Shown here one piece after another: positions 51,504-58,897 of a stretch of 64,000 bases of DNA (position 1 is its first letter; each line of letters starts with the position of its first letter). Position numbers and translations under genes: made by a program. The stretch lies in the NCBI GenBank assembly GCA_964576925.1, contig CAZNWJ010000001.1, positions 744,001-808,000 on the forward strand, given 5' to 3'. Source of the DNA: JADJGC01 sp964576925. GTDB taxonomy: Bacteria > Zixibacteria > MSB-5A5 > CAIYYT01. Under the pieces are notes generated by a model. That model saw nothing but the letters and a program-made list of their open reading frames with translations. It searched no databases and was not told the DNA's origin.

Positions 51504-52337
51504 GTGAGTTGGGATGACATTGTTCAGGTAATTGTCAAGGAAACGCTACCGTCAATCAAGCGGTATTGGCACAGTCCGAAGCGGTCAAACTTAAGCTCCA
51601 ATATGGTTCTTGCGACCGCGTCACGCGTAGGTGCCTTCTCTGGTCTCCTGTCGATGATGTTGTTTGCTTGGCATCAGCAGGGATGGACTATCTTAAGTAG
51701 CTCAAACCAGAGTGTCATTCGAGTATTTGTTTGTGGAGTCGCTGGATTCATCGGTGGGGGGTTTCTTTCGTGGTTAGGCTTTCGAAGGGGAGATGACGGA
51801 AGTCAGGGGGTCATATGGTGGAAGTTGCTTCCGGCAATCGTCGGAGGGGGCGCGGTCTTGTCGACTTGTCAGGTCATGTCAACGATGGCTCTGTCTTCGA
51901 ATAAGGTCCTTGAGATCTTTCGGCATTCGATAGCGTGGTATCGACTGCCTGTAACATCTGCATATTTCGCAATGGGAGGACTAGGTGCTGCTTCAATCGT
52001 TTTCCTAAACGACCCCCGGAATCTCCGTGGAATTAGAGACGGACTTGTTTCTGCATTTTGGGTTGCTGTTGTCTCATCAATGTCGTATTGCCTCCCATTT
52101 GTATTAACAAAGTTGCTGCTCGGTTGGGATGCAGCTGTTATCGCAAGCGAGCTCGGTGCGACAAAGCCACCGCTTTATTGGCAGGACGAAGATTTTCAGA
52201 TGACCAGATGGTTCTGGCTGACGGCATGTACCTTTGCTTATTACGCCCCAATCTTGACTGCAATTGCACTTAGGTCCGCTATTGGGAGCCAAAGTCAGAA
52301 GAATTCGAAAGGTAGATTCCGTAAAGCCGATGTCTGA
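51504..52337 (+). CDS. Integral membrane protein of unknown function
   Basis: A 277-residue protein from GTG 51504; no in-frame ATG or ribosome site is better. Five to six hydrophobic segments are visible (for example FSGLLSMMLFAWHQ, VCGVAGFIGGGFLSWLGF, LLPAIVGGGAVLSTC, FWLTACTFAYYAPILTAIAL). The C-terminus is polar and basic. No family is recognised. It is notably richer in A and T than the flanking genes, and repeats lie on both sides (51252, 53244), which suggests horizontal origin. Confidence 0.6.
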   Translation: MSWDDIVQVIVKETLPSIKRYWHSPKRSNLSSNMVLATASRVGAFSGLLSMMLFAWHQQGWTILSSSNQSVIRVFVCGVAGFIGGGFLSWLGFRRGDDGSQGVIWWKLLPAIVGGGAVLSTCQVMSTMALSSNKVLEIFRHSIAWYRLPVTSAYFAMGGLGAASIVFLNDPRNLRGIRDGLVSAFWVAVVSSMSYCLPFVLTKLLLGWDAAVIASELGATKPPLYWQDEDFQMTRWFWLTACTFAYYAPILTAIALRSAIGSQSQKNSKGRFRKADV

Positions 52338-52461
52338 CTGGGATTTCCACACCCCTTCCTTCGAGTGAGACTTTCAAAGTTTCCTGTGCGACGTAGATTC
52401 CTCTACGATCTCGACGAACCTGTCCCCCCTTGCCTTCAAAGCGTTGTTCCCCTACCTTCCC

Positions 52462-52653
52462 TCCAGGCGCTATCCATCCAAACAAGCCTTCATCGACGAC
52501 ATCGAAACCGAGTGGGACAATCTGAAGGCGCTGCTTGCTGACCTCGATGATGCCGCCCTCCTCGAACCCAACGTCTGCGCCAAATGGTCGATCAAGGATA
52601 TGCTCGCACCGGGAATCAATTCCCCCCTTGCCTCGTCACCCGTTAGCACATAG
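52462..52653 (+). pseudogene. Truncated ClbS/DfsB-like four-helix protein
   Basis: The frame reads RRYPSKQAFIDDIETEWDNL then KALLADLDDAALLEP and CAKWSIKDMLA, the first third of a ClbS/DfsB protein (normally about 170 residues). After KDMLA the expected HLYEWH continuation is replaced by unrelated PGINSPLAS and a stop. There is no ATG in position. It is read as a gene cut by a deletion, next to the RidA-like gene. Confidence 0.6.
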
Positions 52654-52693
52654 ACTGGGTCCCTGAACAATACTTCAACATGCTGGAGCGCTC

Positions 52694-53185
52694 ATGTCAA
52701 TCATCGAAAGCAAACTCGCATCACTTTCATTAGTCCTCCCCGCGCCGCTCAAGACGCCGCCGGGAGTCATACTCCCGTTCAAGTTCGTCAATGTTCGCGG
52801 CAACCGTGCCTTCATCTCCGGCCACGCGCCGCAGGAACCGGACGGCTCAATCGCTCAACCTTTCGGCAAGCTCGGCCGGGAAGTCACCGTCGAGCAAGGT
52901 TACGAGCTGGCGCGCAAGACGGCGTTGTCGATTCTTGGCAGCCTTCAGCGCGAACTCGGCGACCTCGACCGGATCGCCGGATGGGCACGCGTCTTCGGGA
53001 TGGTCAACTCCGCGCCGGGATTCACGCAACAACCGGCAGTGATTAACGGCTTCAGCGATCTGATCATCGAACTCTTCGGCCCCGAGATCGGCCGGCATGC
53101 TCGCTCGGCTGTAGGGATGGCAGAGCTCCCCTTCGGCGCCGGCATCGCCGTCGAAATCGAAGGCGAAGTCATCCTTCGTGATTGA
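52694..53185 (+). CDS. RidA (YjgF/UK114) family protein
   Basis: A 163-residue protein of the YjgF-like subfamily with an extended N-terminus. Characteristic pieces are LKTPPGVILPFKFVNVRGNR, FISGHAPQEPDGSIAQPFG, EQGYELARKTALSILGSLQ and the C-terminal RHARSAVGMAELPFGAGIAV. The Arg of RHARSAVG corresponds to the carboxylate-binding Arg of RidA deaminases, which hydrolyse reactive enamine/imine intermediates. The ATG at 52694 follows the ClbS remnant by 40 bases. Cytoplasmic. Substrate not defined. Confidence 0.85.
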   Translation: MSIIESKLASLSLVLPAPLKTPPGVILPFKFVNVRGNRAFISGHAPQEPDGSIAQPFGKLGREVTVEQGYELARKTALSILGSLQRELGDLDRIAGWARVFGMVNSAPGFTQQPAVINGFSDLIIELFGPEIGRHARSAVGMAELPFGAGIAVEIEGEVILRD

Positions 53186-53243
53186 CGCACAATTCACCTC
53201 AATGTGGGCTCTTGTTGCGGCGCTCTGCTCAGATCTGCATCCC

Positions 53244-53305
53244 GTAGGGCAGGTCTCTGATCGAATACACTCCGGAACTTTATCTCACTTTGCCGGAGAC
53301 CTGCC
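53244..53305 (+). repeat. 62-bp palindromic repeat, copy F
   Basis: An intact unit: GTAGGGCAGGTCTCTGATCG at the left, TTTGCCGGAGACCTGCC at the right, length 62 as in copies A, C and D. It begins 58 bases after the RidA-like stop and could act as a transcript-end hairpin. Confidence 0.85.
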
Positions 53306-53339
53306 ATTACTTGATCTTGATGTGCCTGATCGTCGGTTG

Positions 53340-53415
53340 CGTCAGGTCTTCCGATTTCGCGCGCTGCAAACAACGATGACATCGTTCCTCAACCGCGAAA
53401 TCGGGCGACCTGACG
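53340..53415. repeat. 76-bp strong inverted repeat between copies F and G
   Basis: CGTCAGGTC-TT-CCGATTTCGCG (53340-53361) pairs with CGCGAAATCGG-GC-GACCTGACG (53394-53415): 9 plus 11 bp around a 2x2 internal mismatch. The loop itself holds AACGAT-N3-ATCGTT. The ATTTCGCG/CGCGAAAT core and the internal mismatch resemble the inner stem of the 152-bp elements, but the outer ends of that family are not found here. Confidence 0.8.
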
Positions 53416-53453
53416 ATTATCTGCAGACGCGCTCGACAGAGCTCCCTTTCACA

Positions 53454-53515
53454 GGTACACGAGTCTCTGATCGAATGCACTCTTGCACTGTCTCCCAAAC
53501 TGCGGGATATCTGCA
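53454..53515 (+). repeat. 62-bp palindromic repeat, copy G (decayed)
   Basis: Only the block GAGTCTCTGATCGAATGCAC and scattered right-end positions (CTGCGGGATATCTGC) still match copy F; the terminal arms no longer pair. It lies 149 bases after copy F and 57 bases before the ORF6N gene. Confidence 0.55.
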
Positions 53516-53571
53516 ACTTACGCCAAATGTGATTGACAAACATCTCCATGATCGCACATTGAAAAGCGAAC

Positions 53572-54105
53572 ATGGCACCTTCGACTAAAAACCGGGATTC
53601 ACTCGATCTCGAATCGACCATTTACACCCTGCGCGGCCAGCGCGTGATGCTCGACAGCGACCTGGCAAAACTCTTTGGCGTACCGACCAAGCGTGTTAAC
53701 GAAGCGGTCCGGCGTGGCAAGGCTCGTTTTCCAGCGGAGTTCGTCTTTCCTGTTGTCGGGCATGATCTTGACGCTCTAAGGTCGCAGATTGCGACCTTAA
53801 AAATGGGACGTGGTCAGCATCGTAAGTACCCACCCTACGCTTTCACCGAGCACGGCGCGATCATGCTCGCCACTGTCCTCAACTCCCCGCGTGCCGTCGA
53901 GGCCAGCATCTATGTCGTCAAAGCCTTCGTCCGTTTGCGCGAACTGATGCTCGCGCACAAAGACCTCGGCTCCAAACTCCAGGAATTGGAGCGAAAAGTT
54001 CTCGCGCACGACCACGACATTCAGGGGATTCTCACCGCTATTCGACAACTAATGATGCCACCGCCGCCCCCGCAGCGCAAGCGAATCGGATTTGCGCGTG
54101 AATAA
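53572..54105 (+). CDS. ORF6N domain protein (phage-type)
   Basis: A 177-residue protein. The ORF6N domain covers about residues 12-100: STIYTLRGQRVMLDSDLAKL, FGVPTKRVNEAVRRGKARFP, then YAFTEHGAIMLATVLNSPRA. A helical, coiled-coil-prone tail follows (SKLQELERKVLAHDHDIQGI). ORF6N and the related KilA-N domains occur in phages and integrated elements, and are thought to bind DNA or act as antirepressors. It stands at the edge of the repeat-rich accessory patch, so it is probably a leftover of a mobile element that is still intact. Confidence 0.85.
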   Translation: MAPSTKNRDSLDLESTIYTLRGQRVMLDSDLAKLFGVPTKRVNEAVRRGKARFPAEFVFPVVGHDLDALRSQIATLKMGRGQHRKYPPYAFTEHGAIMLATVLNSPRAVEASIYVVKAFVRLRELMLAHKDLGSKLQELERKVLAHDHDIQGILTAIRQLMMPPPPPQRKRIGFARE

Positions 54106-54194
54106 CATCTCATCATCGCTCCATTACTCTAAAATTGATTTGCATCCAACGCAAATTCGCTTCATCTTGCATCTTCAGAATAATCACGAGGTGA

Positions 54195-54833
54195 ATGATG
54201 GCCAATGCGGCCGCCTACAAAGAAGTCTGCAAGAAAGACTTCAATCCAGCGCGCGTTGCCGAACTCGCGGCGCGCAGCCCCGAGTGTCTGGCACAAGCCA
54301 TCGCGGGACTCAGCGAAGCGCAGGCGACAATCAAATACGGCTGCGACAAAGTACTCCGCTATTTGGCCGCACATTCGCCGGAAGTGCTTTACCCGCATTT
54401 TGACGAATTCGCCGCCAATCTTGACAGCGAGAAGACTATTCTCAAGTGGGGTGCGATTGAGATTCTCTCTCATCTCGCCAGCATCGACTCCGGCCGCAAG
54501 TTCGAGGAGATCTTTGATAAGTTCTATGCGCCGATCACCGGCCCCGTCTTGATAACCGCAGCGAATATCATCAAGGCCTCGGCGCGCATTGCCAAGGCTC
54601 AACCGAAACTGGCGAATCGCATCGCGAAGCAACTATTGTCCGTTGAAGAGGCAAAATACATGACTGCCGAATGTCGCCAGATTGCCCTCTGCCAGGCTGT
54701 CCGATCCTTTGATGAGATCTTCGATTTGCTCGATGATAAGTCGGCCGTGACCGAATTCGTTCGCCGCCGACTCAAGAGCCATCGCAATTCCACGAGGCAG
54801 GCGGCACTGAAGTTCTTCAAGCAGCGCAAATAG
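54195..54833 (+). CDS. Helical HEAT-like repeat protein of unknown function
   Basis: A 212-residue all-helical protein with AGGTGA before tandem ATGs. Repeated helix pairs are visible, such as ATIKYGCDKVLRYLAAHSPE, TILKWGAIEILSHLAS and LITAANIIKASARIAKAQPK. This is a HEAT/ARM-like layout. The C-terminus is basic (KSHRNSTRQAALKFFKQRK), as in AlkD-like DNA-binding proteins, but no catalytic motif is seen. Soluble, monocistronic. Similar proteins are common in FCB genomes without a known role. Confidence 0.7.
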   Translation: MMANAAAYKEVCKKDFNPARVAELAARSPECLAQAIAGLSEAQATIKYGCDKVLRYLAAHSPEVLYPHFDEFAANLDSEKTILKWGAIEILSHLASIDSGRKFEEIFDKFYAPITGPVLITAANIIKASARIAKAQPKLANRIAKQLLSVEEAKYMTAECRQIALCQAVRSFDEIFDLLDDKSAVTEFVRRRLKSHRNSTRQAALKFFKQRK

Positions 54834-54999
54834 TCACACCAACCCGCGGCGACTGCGGACTCGGGCTGCGAAGCACGGGCTCGGTGTCTCAAGCCGTCGA
54901 CGTCAATGCCGGGAACCCGTTTGAGCCAACTCTCGTTAAACACTCTACAGGGGGTTTGTGGATCGATATTAGTTTCACTACAAATTTCAGGAGTATCTT

Positions 55000-55950
55000 G
55001 TGGCAGAGAAGAAAATCATCGCCGTCGTCGGCGCCACCGGCGCTCAGGGCAGCGGCCTGGTGCGCGCAATCCTCAATGATAAGTCGGGAGAATTCGCCGT
55101 CCGTGCCCTGACACGCGACGTCAACTCCGACAAAGCAAAAGAATTCGCCCGCCTCGGCGCGGAAGTCGTCGCTGCCAACGTCGACGATAGCGCAAGCCTC
55201 AAGCGCGCCTTTGCCGGAGCCTATGGCGCCTTCTGCGTTACCTTTTTCTGGGATCATTTCTCACCGGAAAAGGAAATCGCCCACGCTCGCGCCATGGCCG
55301 AGGCCGCCAAGGCCGCCGGCGTCAAGCATGCGATCTGGTCGACTCTGGAAGACACGCGCAGGTGGGTACCGCTTTCCGACAACCGTATGCCGACTTTGCA
55401 GGGCAAATACAAAGTCCCCCATTTCGACGGTAAGGGAGAGGCCGACAAGGTCTTTGCCGAACTCGGTGTGCCGACGACCTTCTTGCTGACTTCATTCTAC
55501 TGGGACAACTTCATCTTTTTCGGCATGGGTCCCAAGCCGACTTCCGACGGCAAACTTGCCATTACGTTTCCCATGGGAGACAAGAAACTTCCCGGCATTG
55601 CCGCCGCCGACATCGGTGCCTGTGCTCTGGGGATCTTCAAGCGCGGAAGCGAATTCATCGGCAAGACGGTCGGCATCGCCGGCGAACACCTGACCGGAAC
55701 TCAGATGGCATCAGCATTGTCCCGCGCTATCGGACGGGAAGTCGTCTACAATGCCGTCGAGCCGGAGGTCTTCCGCAGTTTCGGATTTCCGGGCGCTGAT
55801 GATGTTGGCAACATGTTCCAGTTCAAACGCGACTTCGAGTCCGATTTCTGCGGCGCGCGCGACCTGAACTTCACGCGCTCGCTTAATCCCGGATTGCAGA
55901 CCTTTGAAGAATGGCTCGCGGAGAACGGCAGCAGAATTCCCCTCAACTAG
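55000..55950 (+). CDS. NmrA-like NAD(P)-binding protein
   Basis: The protein has 316 residues from GTG 55000 (AGGAG six bases upstream). It is an atypical short-chain-dehydrogenase-like fold with NAD(P) motif VVGATGAQGSGLVRAIL (G-x-x-G-x-x-G). NmrA/HSCARG-type blocks follow: VRALTRDVNSDKAKEFARLG, AYGAFCVTFFWDHF and HAIWSTLED. NmrA-type proteins sense NADP(H) ratio or act as reductases; the Tyr-x-x-x-Lys catalytic pair of true SDRs is not clear. A hairpin follows the stop. Confidence 0.87.
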   Translation: MAEKKIIAVVGATGAQGSGLVRAILNDKSGEFAVRALTRDVNSDKAKEFARLGAEVVAANVDDSASLKRAFAGAYGAFCVTFFWDHFSPEKEIAHARAMAEAAKAAGVKHAIWSTLEDTRRWVPLSDNRMPTLQGKYKVPHFDGKGEADKVFAELGVPTTFLLTSFYWDNFIFFGMGPKPTSDGKLAITFPMGDKKLPGIAAADIGACALGIFKRGSEFIGKTVGIAGEHLTGTQMASALSRAIGREVVYNAVEPEVFRSFGFPGADDVGNMFQFKRDFESDFCGARDLNFTRSLNPGLQTFEEWLAENGSRIPLN

Positions 55951-55970
55951 CATTTCTTCGGTGCTGTCCA

Positions 55971-55999
55971 CCACCCGCTTCAATCAACGAAGCGGGTGG
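55971..55999 (+). terminator. Hairpin downstream of the NmrA-like gene
   Basis: CCACCCGCTT and AAGCGGGTGG form a perfect 10-bp stem with a 9-base loop, 20 bases after the stop. No T-run follows. Confidence 0.6.
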
Positions 56000-56190
56000 C
56001 GCTCCAACTTTGCATCTCCTGAGAATCTTACCCGAATTAATCACGGTTATCATGCAATTCCAATCCATCGTGCTCATCTTTCAAAGTGGCCCATTCCCTC
56101 ATTGCACATCTTTCTCGAATTTGCGTCATGAAATTGAGTTGCTCTTGGCAGCTCAATCGATCTTATTGAGATCGTCAGGAGGAAGCAGAT

Positions 56191-57444
56191 ATGAAAAAAG
56201 CAGGGACTCTCGCTGTCGTGATGTTGTTGGCAGCACTGCTGGCTGGCTGTGGCAAAGACCAGGTTGTCAACGATCCAATCAGACCGCACGACCCGGGACC
56301 CGTTTCCGAGGTTGAAGCCAAGCTGGTTGTCGCCGGGAATGAGTTCACTTGGAATCTACTTCGACACATCGTCGCGCAGGAAGCCGCGGAACCTAACAAG
56401 AACGTCTTCATCTCTCCGTTGAGCGCTTCTCTGGCCCTTGGTATGACATACAATGGCGCGCGTGGACAGACACAGGAGGCCATGGCGTCGGCGCTTGGTT
56501 TCGCCGACCTCACGCCGCAGCAAATCAATCACGCCTATCGCGATTTGCTCGATCGCCTCGCCGGAGCAGATTCGAAGGTAACGCTCCAGATCGCTAATGC
56601 CATCTGGCATACTGAACTCCTTAATGTCGAGCAGGACTTCATCGACTCAAACCAAGTCTATTTCGATGCCGTTGTGCGCGCCCTGGACTTCGCCTCGCCG
56701 GAGGCCCTGATAACCATCAACAACTGGGCATCGGAGAACACCAACGGCAGGATCCCCAGCATCCTTGATGAAATCCCAAAGGACATCGTCATGTACCTCA
56801 TGAATGCCCTCTACTTCAAAGGTACGTGGACTTACCGCTTTGATCGCGACGACACCAGGCCGAACGCATTCTTCTGCGCCGATGGTGCAGTGCAAACCTG
56901 TGATTTCATGTCGATGACCGCGGACAGCCTCAGGCTCCTTGTCGATTACAACAACGGCGGAATTTCAGGACTGGAACTGCCCTACGGCAGCGGTGGCTAT
57001 CGTTTTCTGATTGTTCAGCCGATGCACCCTGACTCGTCGATCAATCAGATCATTGCCCGCCTCGACAGCGAGACCTGGGCGCACTGGTTGGGCGCGCTCC
57101 GGTACGGCCATCAATACATCGCTCTGCCCAGGTTCAAACTTGAATACAGCGTGAAACTGAATGACGCGCTCATCGATATGGGGATGGCGATTGCCTTTAC
57201 CGGCTTTGCCGATTTCAGCGGTATCAGCCGTGACGTCGGCCTGGCCATCAGCGAAGTGAAGCAGAAGACCTTCGTGCAAGTCGATGAAGACGGCACCGAA
57301 GCCGCCGCCGTAACCAGCGTCGGCATTTACCCAACGTCAGCCGGGCCCAGCTTCGTCTTCAATCGCCCGTTCTTGGTCGCAATCTACGAAGCTTCATCCG
57401 GCGCCGTCCTGTTCGTCGGAAAAATCGCCAAACCGCAATTCTGA
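56191..57444 (+). CDS. Serpin, predicted inhibitory lipoprotein
   Basis: A 417-residue protein. A lipoprotein signal ends in LLAGC (Cys about residue 28), so it is membrane-anchored. The serpin fold is evident: NVFISPLSASLALGMTYNGA, FKGTWTYRFDRDDTRPNAFF, FTGFADFSGISRDVGLAISE and the closing FNRPFLVAIYEASSGAVLFVGKI in two parts. The hinge EDGTEAAAVTS keeps the small residues needed for loop insertion, so it should be inhibitory. Aligning the loop without gaps to alpha-1-antitrypsin places P1-P1' at Thr382-Ser383. It probably protects the cell from extracellular serine peptidases. Confidence 0.92.
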   Translation: MKKAGTLAVVMLLAALLAGCGKDQVVNDPIRPHDPGPVSEVEAKLVVAGNEFTWNLLRHIVAQEAAEPNKNVFISPLSASLALGMTYNGARGQTQEAMASALGFADLTPQQINHAYRDLLDRLAGADSKVTLQIANAIWHTELLNVEQDFIDSNQVYFDAVVRALDFASPEALITINNWASENTNGRIPSILDEIPKDIVMYLMNALYFKGTWTYRFDRDDTRPNAFFCADGAVQTCDFMSMTADSLRLLVDYNNGGISGLELPYGSGGYRFLIVQPMHPDSSINQIIARLDSETWAHWLGALRYGHQYIALPRFKLEYSVKLNDALIDMGMAIAFTGFADFSGISRDVGLAISEVKQKTFVQVDEDGTEAAAVTSVGIYPTSAGPSFVFNRPFLVAIYEASSGAVLFVGKIAKPQF

Positions 57445-57456
57445 TCGGTTGATTCA

Positions 57457-57489
57457 TGATGGATTCCCCGATTCAAGGGGAATCCATCA
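57457..57489 (+). terminator. 13-bp hairpin downstream of the serpin gene
   Basis: TGATGGATTCCCC and GGGGAATCCATCA form a perfect 13-bp stem around a 7-base loop, beginning 12 bases after the stop. No T-run; likely a transcript end. Confidence 0.7.
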
Positions 57490-57550
57490 GGGACTCGGCG
57501 CCGACGTCGGCAACTGCCGGCTCCCGCGCTTTGTCCTTGCATTCCGGCAA

Positions 57551-58063
57551 ATGTCTACCCATCTTCTCACCATGAGCACAATCGCCTGGATACAGAGAGT
57601 CCTTTCCCGCGACCTCGAAGCCCTGCGCCGCGAATTGCAGGCCTATCCGAACGAAGCCGATGTTTGGAAGGTCCCCGCCGGTGTCGCCAATTCCGCCGGC
57701 TCGCTGGCTCGACACCTGACCGGCAACATGAGCCATTTCATAGGCGCAGTGATCGGCGAGAATGGCTATGTCCGCAATCGCGAGGAGGAATTCGGCGGCC
57801 CGCCCGTCGCATCGAGTGAGATGATGCGGCGCATTGACGTGGCGCTCACGTCTGTCGATGAAGGCCTCGGTGCCATCAACGATCTCGATCTGGAAAAGCC
57901 CTACCCGGTCGAATTGATGGGAAACATTCTCACCATCGGCCAGTTTCTCATCCACCTCGTCGGGCACTTCAATTACCATCTTGGCCAAATCGACTACCAT
58001 CGCCGACTCGTCACTGGGCTGAACGAAACTGCAGGAACCCAGAACCTGTCCGAGTTGAAGTAA
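57551..58063 (+). CDS. DinB-superfamily protein (third copy)
   Basis: A protein of 170 residues from ATG 57551; ATG 57572 is the alternative and neither has a good ribosome site. It is a DinB-like bundle with metal-type histidines in SLARHLTGNMSHF and in the HxxxH of HLVGHFNYHLGQIDYHRR. These are typical of the DUF1572/DUF664-like branch. Sequence similarity to the two other DinB proteins of the window is low, so they are not recent duplicates. The methyltransferase gene follows by 18 bases, a probable operon. Confidence 0.78.
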   Translation: MSTHLLTMSTIAWIQRVLSRDLEALRRELQAYPNEADVWKVPAGVANSAGSLARHLTGNMSHFIGAVIGENGYVRNREEEFGGPPVASSEMMRRIDVALTSVDEGLGAINDLDLEKPYPVELMGNILTIGQFLIHLVGHFNYHLGQIDYHRRLVTGLNETAGTQNLSELK

Positions 58064-58081
58064 CTCTTCTCGAGCACTCCT

Positions 58082-58885
58082 ATGTCTTCTGGCAAAGAAA
58101 AGCGTTTCACGGAAGACAACCGTATAGCCTGGAATCAGGCTGCCTCGCGCCACTTCAAAGCGCATGACGGCAAGTACCGCCGTTTGTTCGCCCAGCCAGG
58201 CTATGTCTGTCTCGAACCGGTCATCGTCGAGAAACTCAAACAGATTGGCTTGGCCGGGAAGAACTGCGCTCAACCCGCCTGCAATGACGGTCGCGAAACA
58301 TTGTCCCTGATCAATCTTGGCGCCAAATCGGCCACCGGCTTCGATATCGCTGAGGAGTTCATTGCTGAAGCAAAGATACTGGCCGAAATCGCCAGGTTGC
58401 CGGCTACCTTTGTGCGCACCGATGTGTTCGAGATTCCGCCTTCCTTTGATCAGCAGTTTGACCTGGTCTACATCTCAATCGGCGCGCTTGGCTGGTTGCC
58501 CGATCTGAAAGAGTTCTTTGCGGTGATGGCACGAGTCCTTAGAAACGGCGGCGACTTGGTGATATACGAAATGCACCCTTTCCTTGAAGTCTTCAACCCG
58601 GAGAATCGTGACGATCCACTAAAGGTTGTCAATCACTACTTCAACGACGAGCCGCTTTCAGAGGCCTCGAGTATGGACTATTACGGCAACGAGCAATACG
58701 AATCGCACGTCAGCCACTGGTTCGCCAACTCGTTCACCAAGATCTTCGGCGGACTGCTCATCAACGGATTTGCGATCAAGTCGTTCGCCGAGTACCCGAA
58801 CGATATCTCTTCAGTCTTTGCCCACCTAGAGCAGCAGCCGCTGAAGCTGCCACTCTCTTACATTCTACACGCCACCCGCGCCTAG
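58082..58885 (+). CDS. Class I SAM-dependent methyltransferase
   Basis: A 267-residue protein. The SAM-binding region is NCAQPACNDGRETLSLINLG followed by SATGFDIAEEFIAEAK (motif II Asp). Later blocks are FDLVYISIGALGWLPDLKEF and VLRNGGDLVIYEMHPFLEVF, the usual motif-IV/VI parts of small-molecule methyltransferases. The N-terminus (RIAWNQAASRHFKAHDGKYR) matches a family of uncharacterised methyltransferases. Substrate unknown. It converges on the DUF5916 gene with a 12-base gap. Confidence 0.86.
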   Translation: MSSGKEKRFTEDNRIAWNQAASRHFKAHDGKYRRLFAQPGYVCLEPVIVEKLKQIGLAGKNCAQPACNDGRETLSLINLGAKSATGFDIAEEFIAEAKILAEIARLPATFVRTDVFEIPPSFDQQFDLVYISIGALGWLPDLKEFFAVMARVLRNGGDLVIYEMHPFLEVFNPENRDDPLKVVNHYFNDEPLSEASSMDYYGNEQYESHVSHWFANSFTKIFGGLLINGFAIKSFAEYPNDISSVFAHLEQQPLKLPLSYILHATRA

Positions 58886-58897
58886 TTCGTATTCCGG

